From Firmicutes bacterium UBA2058 (GTDB lineage Bacteria; Bacillota; Clostridia; Tissierellales; Sedimentibacteraceae), in NCBI GenBank assembly GCA_002332905.1, contig DDAM01000057.1, forward strand, positions 37,418 through 60,023: DNA of 22,606 bases, read 5' to 3'. Positions 1-6,069 of the stretch are shown here, one piece after another; the first letter of the stretch is position 1; each line of letters opens with the position of its first letter. Both the position numbers and the translations under genes were made by a program. Under the pieces are notes generated by a model. That model saw only the letters and a list, made by a program, of their open reading frames with translations, was not told where the DNA came from and did no database searches.

Positions 1-2
1 CA

Positions 3-653
3 TCACCAAGAACACCAGCACCACCAATAATGCCACCATCGGTAACACCAGTACCACCAATGATGCCACCATCAGGGACACAATTACAACCTCCAGGGGG
101 AATGCCAATACCACAAACAATGCCACCTGCAGAACTAGAGTGCAATGGACAAATGAGATATACAGTAAAACATGGTGATACATTATATAATTTAGCTAAA
201 AGGCATGATATTACATTATTTGAATTGTTAAGTGCAAATAGAAATGTAAATCCTTACAACCTACAAGTTGGTCAGGTAATTTGTATACCTGTATCAACAG
301 CAAAATGTCCTTATGGTAAAATATATACAGTAGCAGTAGGTGATACTTTAGCAACAATTCTAGCTAGATTTAGAATTTCTTTAGCAAACTTGAAGGAGGT
401 AAATGAAAACTTTGACCCTTATAATATAAAAGTCGGTACAAAATTATGCATTCCAGCATTTATGGCTTATGATACTTGCCCAACAGAAAGAACATATGTA
501 ATTCAAGCTGGTGATAATTTGACTAGAATATCTGAGGGTTTTATGATTACTACAAATGACTTATTGATATTTAATCCAAATATGAGACCAGAGGATTTTG
601 GCGAAGTAGGAATGAAAATATGCTTGCCATTAGAAGGAGTACCATTTAGATAA
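3..653 (+). CDS. LysM-repeat cell-wall/spore-envelope protein, 5' end missing
   Basis: The reading frame is open to the left edge, so the N-terminus lies outside the window. What remains is a Pro/Met-rich low-complexity linker (about 40 residues, repeats such as PPMMPPSG) followed by three LysM modules of about 45 residues. These begin YTVKHGDTLYNLAKR, YTVAVGDTLATILAR and YVIQAGDNLTRISE, and each ends in a [IL]C[IL]P motif. LysM modules bind N-acetylglucosamine in peptidoglycan or cortex. Clostridial proteins with this layout are often spore-coat or cortex-associated (SafA-like), but that assignment is inference. No transmembrane segment is visible in the part seen. The first ATG in frame is at 30, but the linker clearly continues upstream of it, so it is not the true start. 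The gene is followed by a palindromic element and a terminator. Confidence 0.85.
   Translation, partial: SPRTPAPPIMPPSVTPVPPMMPPSGTQLQPPGGMPIPQTMPPAELECNGQMRYTVKHGDTLYNLAKRHDITLFELLSANRNVNPYNLQVGQVICIPVSTAKCPYGKIYTVAVGDTLATILARFRISLANLKEVNENFDPYNIKVGTKLCIPAFMAYDTCPTERTYVIQAGDNLTRISEGFMITTNDLLIFNPNMRPEDFGEVGMKICLPLEGVPFR
11..76 (+). repeat. Tandem 33-bp repeat, two copies, in the LysM-protein linker
   Basis: Two head-to-tail 33-bp units (11-43 and 44-76) differ at only a few bases. They encode TPAPPIMPPSV and TPVPPMMPPSG. More units may lie to the left of the window. In-frame minisatellites of this kind change linker length by slippage. Confidence 0.85.
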
Positions 654-676
654 TAATTATATAGTAGGCATCAAGT

Positions 677-750
677 CCATGCACAAATCTCTAGCTTTTC
701 CTAAAGAAAAGCCGATTTTCTTGTGCAATAGGTGCATGTGCATAATAATG
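677..750 (+). repeat. Palindromic element, family 1, copy A
   Basis: CATGC (678-682) can pair with GCATG (734-738), and ACAA (683-686) with TTGT (721-724). An inner hairpin forms from GCTTTTC (694-700) and GAAAAGC (706-712). The 3' side carries a 9-nt bulge. The segment TTCTTGTGCAATAG is identical to the copy before rluD (18073-18086), and an ATG (748-750) follows GCATG at the same 9-nt distance as in the other two copies. Here the ATG opens only a 25-codon frame that runs through a terminator, with no ribosome binding site, so this copy looks either degenerate or purely RNA-structural. Confidence 0.6.
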
Positions 751-766
751 ATAAAAAGCCAAAGAG

Positions 767-813
767 AAAATGCTTTGCATTATAATATAATATTTAAATG
801 CAAAGCATTTTTT
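767..813 (+). terminator. Rho-independent terminator after the LysM gene
   Basis: A perfect 14-bp stem (767-780 with 798-811, arms AAAATGCTTTGCAT and ATGCAAAGCATTTT) surrounds a 17-nt AT-rich loop and runs into a T-stretch. It probably ends the LysM transcript. It also lies 35 nt before the next gene, with no clear promoter in between, so attenuation is possible. Confidence 0.85.
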
Positions 814-848
814 CAATACTATTGATATTTTAATTTGGGGGTGGTTTT

Positions 849-1745
849 TTGTTTAATAGAGATGAGTTAATTTTAGTAGGTAGCAAAAATTATTGCATTA
901 ATATCGCAAAATTAGAATTTGATAAAGATAATTTTGTCATAAATAAAATGCATCATATAAACCCAAATAATAAAATTATGCTTCATAGTTGTTTATTAAA
1001 TGAAAATATTCTATATATATTAGATTCATTTAACAACATGGTAATTAAATATAATATTGATAACAATGAATATTTAGAATGTTATACTGGAAAAGATCCT
1101 AGACATATTTGTAAATGCCTAGATTATTTATATATAACAAATTTTGAGTCTGATAGTATTTCAATAATTGATGCTGATACTTGTATATTAACTGGTACTG
1201 TAACTGTTGGAGTTAAGCCGCATGATATTTTAGCAAATGATAGCAATACAAAACTGTATATAGCTTGTTATGAAGAAAACGAAATACTGGAGTACGATAT
1301 AAACAATAGTGAAAAAAAATATCTTAATATTGATGGTAAACCAATGCATTTAATTTTATTTAATAATTGTTTATTTGTTTTATCATATTTAGTAAACGAC
1401 GTTATTTCAACTGAAATAAATATTATAAATTTAGAAACCTATGTAGTTGAAGAAACATATTTTATAAAAGAAATAACAACAAATTTTGTATATGATGAGG
1501 ATACTAATAATTTATTTGTTTTAGCAATTGAAAGTGGAACAGTATATAGTGTAAACTTAACAAGCAAGCAAATAAAAAAACAGATACATCTTAATGGTTA
1601 TTTAGAAGATATATCTGTTAGTGAGCAATATTTATATGTTGTTAATTCAAGTAGAAATTATATTTCAATTATTGATAAATTTAGTATTAAACAAATTGAA
1701 AATATATATTTAGATTTTACACCCCTTTATATTAAAACTCTTTAA
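849..1745 (+). CDS. YncE-like beta-propeller protein, 298 aa
   Basis: The protein is built of repeated blades of about 40 residues, with motifs such as YITNFESDSISIIDADT followed by GTVTVGVKPHDI and YVVNSSRNYISIIDK. This is typical of YncE/YVTN seven-bladed beta-propellers, which act as binding scaffolds; the ligand is unknown. There is no signal peptide or membrane segment. The start is a TTG at 849, chosen because a purine-rich ribosome binding site (GGGGGTGG, 836-843) lies 5 nt upstream and there is no suitable ATG nearby. The stop codon overlaps the stop of the convergent DUF4364 gene by 4 bp, and no terminator separates the two. Because the preceding terminator is close and no promoter is obvious, the gene may depend on read-through from the LysM gene. 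Confidence 0.65.
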   Translation: MFNRDELILVGSKNYCINIAKLEFDKDNFVINKMHHINPNNKIMLHSCLLNENILYILDSFNNMVIKYNIDNNEYLECYTGKDPRHICKCLDYLYITNFESDSISIIDADTCILTGTVTVGVKPHDILANDSNTKLYIACYEENEILEYDINNSEKKYLNIDGKPMHLILFNNCLFVLSYLVNDVISTEINIINLETYVVEETYFIKEITTNFVYDEDTNNLFVLAIESGTVYSVNLTSKQIKKQIHLNGYLEDISVSEQYLYVVNSSRNYISIIDKFSIKQIENIYLDFTPLYIKTL

Positions 1746-2275
1746 TCTAAATCCGAGGTAAGTGTTTTTAAAATACTGCTAAATATGTCCTCAGGATTAG
1801 AATTCCATTTTCTACAAATAGATTTAGCCATGTCTTCAGTAGGAACATTAATACTTAAATTAAATATAACTGAACGGTTTTCAAGGACTTGAAAAGAAAC
1901 TACGTATTCATTATTACTTTTTTTGTAATAATGACCAAATAGTTCACTTTTTCTTTTTAAGTCTTTTTGCATTTTTTCAAATTTGCTATTGACATCCTTG
2001 GTAAAATACTCAGGTAACATATCTCCAAACATATTTAAAGCATTTATGCCTTCATCAGTTAAGAAATAATATTCGTGACCATTCTTTGAATGTATATCTA
2101 AAAACTTAGATTCATACAAATCACTTAATATTTGTTGAAGTAAAAAATAGTCCATAAAGCTATTTTCAAGCGCAAAGCTTGTCAATTCTATATTTGTAAG
2201 TGGTATTCCAAATTGATTAAATATATATAATAGTTTTAGCTTTGATAAAGCTAATTTACTTCCATGCTCTAACAT
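1742..2275 (-). CDS. DUF4364 family protein, 177 aa
   Basis: I recognise the N-terminal pattern LALSKLKLLYIFNQFGIPLT followed by an FMDYFLLQQILSDLYESKFL helix block, which is characteristic of the DUF4364 family of Clostridia. The first 80 residues resemble a winged helix-turn-helix (PadR/MarR-like), so DNA binding is plausible, though the role is not established. The middle is charged and may be coiled. The remainder has beta strands (EYVVSFQVLENRSVIFNLSINVP) of the family-specific domain. The start is the ATG at 2275, preceded on the reverse strand by GGAGG. The gene has its own promoter (TATAAT at 2305-2310, reverse strand). It overlaps the end of the YncE-like gene. Confidence 0.8.
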   Translation of the reverse strand: MLEHGSKLALSKLKLLYIFNQFGIPLTNIELTSFALENSFMDYFLLQQILSDLYESKFLDIHSKNGHEYYFLTDEGINALNMFGDMLPEYFTKDVNSKFEKMQKDLKRKSELFGHYYKKSNNEYVVSFQVLENRSVIFNLSINVPTEDMAKSICRKWNSNPEDIFSSILKTLTSDLD

Positions 2276-2304
2276 TTTTCCTCCAAAAAATTTAACTTTA
2301 ATAT

Positions 2305-2334
2305 ATTATAGCAAATAATGTAATTGATAAACAA
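2305..2334 (-). promoter_or_regulatory. Sigma-A-type promoter of the DUF4364 gene
   Basis: On the reverse strand, TTGTTT (2334-2329) is followed after 18 nt by TATAAT (2310-2305), with an extended -10 TGC just before it. The initiation site would lie about 25 nt upstream of the start codon. Confidence 0.7.
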
Positions 2335-2382
2335 GGAAAATTAATTTTCCTCCAAAAAATTATTTTCCCAAATAATTATTTG
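2335..2382. repeat. Two short perfect palindromes upstream of the DUF4364 promoter
   Basis: GGAAAATTAATTTTCC (2335-2350) abuts the -35 box, and CAAATAATTATTTG (2369-2382) lies just beyond it. Between them, TTTTCCTCCAAAAAATT (2345-2361) is a direct copy of 2276-2292, the segment that carries the ribosome binding site of the DUF4364 gene. These could be regulator sites or the remains of a local duplication. Confidence 0.5.
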
Positions 2383-2531
2383 TCTATAAGAAAGAGATTA
2401 TAGTTTAGATAATAGTTATGTAAAAATGTATAAGTTTATGGTAAGCTTATATTTGGAATTGATTATAGGACTAAACATTGTTAATTTATTTTAATATTGT
2501 TAATAATATTATTTTAATATTATTAATAATA
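2383..2531. other. AT-rich intergenic stretch
   Basis: No gene is seen here. Around 2489-2533 there is an imperfect tandem duplication of about 22 bp rich in TTAATATT and TTAATAAT. It lies downstream of the oligoendopeptidase terminator when read on the reverse strand. Confidence 0.5.
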
Positions 2532-2532
2532 A

Positions 2533-2570
2533 TGGCACACAGATAACCATTTAGGATATCTTGTGTGCCA
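2533..2570 (-). terminator. Terminator of the M3 oligoendopeptidase gene
   Basis: TGGCACACA (2533-2541) pairs perfectly with TGTGTGCCA (2562-2570). GATA/TATC extends the stem with a 1-nt bulge. On the reverse strand the stem is followed by ATTATTATT. It lies just past the stop codon of the oligoendopeptidase gene. Confidence 0.8.
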
Positions 2571-2581
2571 CTTAATTTTAT

Positions 2582-4276
2582 TTATAGTTTTGTATCATCA
2601 ACATTATTTAACCAGTCTTTTATAGGTGGTATTATGCTTTCCATTATTCCTGGTTCAAATGGGTTTTTGATATTACCTATTTTTACAAGCTCTAAGAATG
2701 GTTTGCTTCCGCCTGCTTTACATAATCTTAGATAGTCTTCCCAAGCCGCTTTTCTATCTTCATTAAATTTAACCCAATATTGATATGCACAAACTTGAGC
2801 TAATGTGTAATCAATGTAATAGAAAGGTGTAGAAAATATATGTCCTTGCTTAAACCAAAATCCTCCTCTTTCAAGGAAATTATTACCGTCATAATTTATA
2901 CTTGGTAGATATTTTTTCTCGATTTCTCTCCATTTAGCTTTTCTTTGCGCGGGTGTTGCAGTTGGATTTTCATATACGAAGTGTTGAAACTCATCAACTG
3001 ATACTCCATATGGTATAAACAATAATCCACCTGATAAGTGGTCGAATTTATACTTTAATTCTAATTCTTCAAAGAATAAATTCATCCAAGGCCATGTTAT
3101 AAATTCCATACTCATAGAGTGAATTTCACATGCTTCATAAGTAGGGAAGCCATATTCAGGTACTTCAAAATCTCTGCTTTCATAAACTTGGAAAGCATGG
3201 CCTGCTTCGTGAGTTAAAACATCAACATCACCTGAAGTGCCATTAAAGTTTGCAAATATAAATGGAGAACGATAATTAGGAATATATGTACAGTATCCAC
3301 CTGATTGCTTGTTTTTCTTACTTTCTAAATCTAAAAGTTCATTATCTGCCATGAAAGTGAAAAATTCATTAGTTTCAGGTGAAAGCTCTTTGTACATAGT
3401 TCTAGCCTTATCTACCATCCAGTCTTTGCCTCCTTTTGGAGCAGCATTACCAGAATTAAAAGATAAAGGTAAGTCATAATGTTTAAAGTCATTTATACCT
3501 AATCTTTTTGCTTGTCTATTTCTTAAATCTTCAGCTACTGGAACAATATGCTTGTAAACTTGCTCTCTGTACCATGCTACCTCTTTAGGTCCATATTCAG
3601 AACGATTCATTCTAAGATAAGCTAATTCTACAAAGTTTTTGTAACCAAGTTTTTCAGCTATTTTGCTTCTAACCTTTACAAGCTTATCATAAATTTCATC
3701 AAATTCACTTTCATGTTCTTCAAAGAAAGTATAGTATTTTTCGTGAGCATCTTTTCTAACATCTCTATCTTTGTCTTGTTTATAAGGAGTCATTTGAGAT
3801 AGATTTTTAATTTCTCCATTATATTCAATTTTTGCTGAAGCAACTAGCTTGTTATATTGACTAACCAATTTGTTTTCTTCCTGGAGATCTTCTAAAACTT
3901 CATCAGAGAAAGTTTTAATATTCATTTCAGCCAATTTGAAAAGCTGTTCACCATATTTTGCTTCTAATTCTTTTCTAAATTTAGAACTAATAAGTGCTTT
4001 ATAATATTCAACAACCAGTCCTTGGAAAATAGGTCCAACATTATCAACATAGTCATTTTCTTTATCATAAAATTCATCTGCTGTGTTTATAGAATGTCTA
4101 ACACTTACTAATGTAAACATTGTGTTAAGATCATTTTGCAGCTTATTAGCTTCATCGATAATTTTGCTTTGCTCATCAAAAGTTGTTGCATTATTAAGTC
4201 TAGCTATAAGCTCTTCAAATTTAGGCTTTAATACATCAACCTCTGGTTTTACATATTTGTAATCAGAAAATTTCAT
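2582..4276 (-). CDS. M3 family oligoendopeptidase (PepF-like), 564 aa
   Basis: This is a cytosolic zinc metallopeptidase of the M3 (thimet oligopeptidase/PepF) family that degrades short peptides. The zinc motif HEAGH is at residues 356-360, within DVLTHEAGHAFQ. The third ligand is probably Glu384 in EACEIHSMSMEF. The N-terminal 200 residues are helical, as expected for the lid of the family, and the length of 564 residues is normal. A C-terminal block (GHIFSTPFYYIDYTLAQVCA) is the usual conserved tail that helps bind substrate. The ATG at 4276 is preceded on the reverse strand by GGAGGG at 7 nt. It is a single-gene unit with its own terminator. It probably recycles peptides from protein breakdown; the substrate range cannot be told from sequence. 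Confidence 0.92.
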   Translation of the reverse strand: MKFSDYKYVKPEVDVLKPKFEELIARLNNATTFDEQSKIIDEANKLQNDLNTMFTLVSVRHSINTADEFYDKENDYVDNVGPIFQGLVVEYYKALISSKFRKELEAKYGEQLFKLAEMNIKTFSDEVLEDLQEENKLVSQYNKLVASAKIEYNGEIKNLSQMTPYKQDKDRDVRKDAHEKYYTFFEEHESEFDEIYDKLVKVRSKIAEKLGYKNFVELAYLRMNRSEYGPKEVAWYREQVYKHIVPVAEDLRNRQAKRLGINDFKHYDLPLSFNSGNAAPKGGKDWMVDKARTMYKELSPETNEFFTFMADNELLDLESKKNKQSGGYCTYIPNYRSPFIFANFNGTSGDVDVLTHEAGHAFQVYESRDFEVPEYGFPTYEACEIHSMSMEFITWPWMNLFFEELELKYKFDHLSGGLLFIPYGVSVDEFQHFVYENPTATPAQRKAKWREIEKKYLPSINYDGNNFLERGGFWFKQGHIFSTPFYYIDYTLAQVCAYQYWVKFNEDRKAAWEDYLRLCKAGGSKPFLELVKIGNIKNPFEPGIMESIIPPIKDWLNNVDDTKL

Positions 4277-4314
4277 AAATACCCTCCATATTTTTATAGT
4301 TATGTATTATTAAC

Positions 4315-4344
4315 ATCATATAGCAATAATATCACAAATAACAA
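4315..4344 (-). promoter_or_regulatory. Possible promoter of the oligoendopeptidase gene
   Basis: On the reverse strand, TTGTTA (4344-4339) precedes TATGAT (4320-4315) by 18 nt. The match is moderate, and the surrounding DNA is AT-rich enough to give chance hits. Confidence 0.4.
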
Positions 4345-4488
4345 AAATTGTAAATTAATAATAGGTGTTGTAAAACTATTGTTTATAAAACCTTTAATTT
4401 TTGATAAATTATATTAATATATATTTTTGTAATATATTATTTATTTTAATCTTTAGGACATAATTAATTATAAAATCATAAATTCGTT

Positions 4489-4517
4489 TTGTATTTTTAA
4501 GTAGTATATGGTATAAT
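4489..4517 (+). promoter_or_regulatory. Sigma-A-type promoter of the DUF512-der-plsY-gpsA operon
   Basis: TTGTAT (4489-4494), a 17-nt spacer, then TATAAT (4512-4517) with an extended -10 (TGG). Transcription should begin near 4524, giving a leader of about 110 nt that contains a short ORF and a hairpin. Confidence 0.75.
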
Positions 4518-4544
4518 TGTTAAGATTAAAATTCGGAGAGTAGT

Positions 4545-4640
4545 GTGAAAATAAGTATGAATAATAATAAAATAAATCACGACCTCCATGCACAAAATTT
4601 AAATGACAATTTGTACATTGGAGCATGGAGGTTATTATGA
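4545..4640 (+). CDS. Leader peptide ORF upstream of the DUF512 gene, 31 aa
   Basis: A GTG (4545), preceded by GGAGAG (4535-4540), opens a 31-codon frame, with an in-frame ATG at 4557. The peptide ends ...LYIGAWRLL. Its TGA stop (4638-4640) overlaps the start ATG (4637-4639) of the DUF512 protein in the classic ATGA arrangement. The whole hairpin that hides the DUF512 ribosome binding site lies inside this frame, so ribosomes translating it would open the hairpin. That it is translated is inferred from the layout. The peptide resembles no family I know and may matter only as a ribosome path. Confidence 0.45.
   Translation: MKISMNNNKINHDLHAQNLNDNLYIGAWRLL
4582..4632 (+). promoter_or_regulatory. 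Hairpin sequestering the DUF512 ribosome binding site (family 1, copy C)
   Basis: ACCTCCATGC (4582-4591) pairs perfectly with GCATGGAGGT (4623-4632), burying the Shine-Dalgarno GGAGG (4627-4631). Stacked above it, ACAAA/TTTGT pair (4592-4596 with 4610-4614). An 8-nt bulge (4615-4622) lies on the 3' side only. The same arrangement recurs before rluD and after the LysM gene. Confidence 0.7.
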
Positions 4641-5962
4641 TAATTAATAAAATTGTTAGTGTTTTAAGAAATAGTATTGCTCAGGAGCTTGAAATAGAGC
4701 CGGGTGATGAGCTTATAAGTGTTAATGGTGCTAGCATTCAAGATTATATAGATTATAAATTTCAAATATCTGATGATGAGATAGAGCTAGAGATAAAAAA
4801 GCCAAATGGCGAAGTATGGGAATTCGAAATTGAAAAAGAATATGATGAGGATTTGGGTATAATATTTGAGAATCCTTTAATGGATAATATAAAGGTTTGT
4901 AGCAATAAATGTGTATTTTGTTTTATAGATCAAATGCCAAAGGGAATGAGAAAAACTTTATATTTGAAGGATGATGATACTAGATTATCTTTTTTGTATG
5001 GTAACTTTATAACATTAACTAATCTATCAGATGATGAAATAAATAGAATAATTAGATATAGAATCAGCCCTATAAAGGTTTCTGTGCATGCTACTGATTT
5101 AAATTTAAGAAACAAAATGATGGGTAAAAAAGATGGCAAGGATGTAATGGTTTATCTTAAAAAGCTAGCTGATGGAGGGATAACCGTTGATTGTCAAATA
5201 GTTTTATGCAAAGACATAAATGATAAAGAGGTTTTAAATAATACTATTGATGATTTAATTAATCTTTATCCTAGTGTTAGAAGTGTTGCTGTCGTACCTG
5301 TTGGGTTAACTGATTATAGGGAGAAGCTTTATAAGCTTAATAAATTTGATAAGGAAAGTTCATTAGAGCTCATAAATCAAGTAATTAAAAAGCAAAACGA
5401 ATTATTGGAAAAACATGGAACAAGATTTGTTTTTATAGCTGATGAGTTTTACGTTTTAAGTGAAAGTGAATTTCCGACATATGACTCATATGAGGATTTT
5501 GACCAAATTGAAAATGGTATAGGTTTATTTAGACTACTAGAGAGAGAAATAGACGATAGTTTAAATAATATTAAAAAGATAGAAAACATAAATAAAAGAT
5601 TTACAATTGTAACTGGTGCAGCTGCCTATGACATTATGTGTGAGCTTTCAAATAAAATCTCTAAAAAAACAGGTATTGAAATTAATGTTGTTAAAATAAT
5701 TAATGAATGCTTTGGTAAAAATATTACAGTTGCAGGTTTAGTAACTGGTAAGGATATAATTAACCAACTAAAGTGTAAGGGTTATGAAAATCTTATAATA
5801 CCAAAGGTTATGGTTGAGTTCGAGGATAATATATTCCTTGATGATATTAAAATTGAGGATTTAGAAAGAGAATTAGATACAAAAGTATACGTATGTGAAG
5901 TAAACGGTAAAAAATTAGTAGATTTATTGTTGAAGCATAGTAAGGAGGAAAGTGTGAAATAA
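4637..5962 (+). CDS. DUF512 radical-SAM protein with N-terminal PDZ-like domain, 441 aa
   Basis: Residues 1-75 resemble a PDZ domain (IAQELEIEPGDELISVNG). A radical-SAM-type cysteine motif follows: Cys88, Cys92, Cys95 in CSNKCVFC, expected to hold a [4Fe-4S] cluster that binds S-adenosylmethionine. The C-terminal half is DUF512 (FTIVTGAAAYDI, VAGLVTGKDI). The family is widespread in Clostridia and usually sits directly before der; its reaction is unknown to me. I chose ATG 4637 over the in-frame ATG 4625 because 4625 lies inside the GCATGGAGG ribosome binding site, while 4637 is 5 nt after GGAGG. It is the first main gene of the operon. Expression is probably coupled to the upstream leader ORF. 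Its own stop lies inside the first hairpin of the der leader. Confidence 0.88.
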   Translation: MIINKIVSVLRNSIAQELEIEPGDELISVNGASIQDYIDYKFQISDDEIELEIKKPNGEVWEFEIEKEYDEDLGIIFENPLMDNIKVCSNKCVFCFIDQMPKGMRKTLYLKDDDTRLSFLYGNFITLTNLSDDEINRIIRYRISPIKVSVHATDLNLRNKMMGKKDGKDVMVYLKKLADGGITVDCQIVLCKDINDKEVLNNTIDDLINLYPSVRSVAVVPVGLTDYREKLYKLNKFDKESSLELINQVIKKQNELLEKHGTRFVFIADEFYVLSESEFPTYDSYEDFDQIENGIGLFRLLEREIDDSLNNIKKIENINKRFTIVTGAAAYDIMCELSNKISKKTGIEINVVKIINECFGKNITVAGLVTGKDIINQLKCKGYENLIIPKVMVEFEDNIFLDDIKIEDLERELDTKVYVCEVNGKKLVDLLLKHSKEESVK

Positions 5963-6062
5963 AGTAACATTTTCACAGTGTAAATTAAAATTCACACTAC
6001 GGAAGAATCAAAATACGATTCTTCATATAATTTTACGATGCCGTAAACGGCATAATAGGAGG
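5951..6062 (+). promoter_or_regulatory. Three-hairpin leader of der (family 2)
   Basis: Hairpin 1: AGTGTGAA (5951-5958) with TTCACACT (5991-5998). A competing pairing is TGTGAAA (5953-5959) with TTTCACA (5971-5977). Hairpin 2: GAAGAATC (6002-6009) with GATTCTTC (6017-6024), loop AAAATAC. Hairpin 3: ATGCCG (6038-6043) with CGGCAT (6048-6053), loop TAAA, 4 nt before GGAGG (6058-6062). The pyrR leader repeats all three parts in the same order, with compensatory changes in hairpins 2 and 3. Function is unknown; control of translation or mRNA stability is inferred. Confidence 0.6.
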
Positions 6063-6069
6063 AAGAATA

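Noticed and set aside
4930..5139. Open frames opposite real genes, such as this one and those near 7659-7952, 12176-12550 and 21602-21952.
   Set aside because: They are antisense or frame shadows of well-supported genes, lacking ribosome binding sites and recognisable products.
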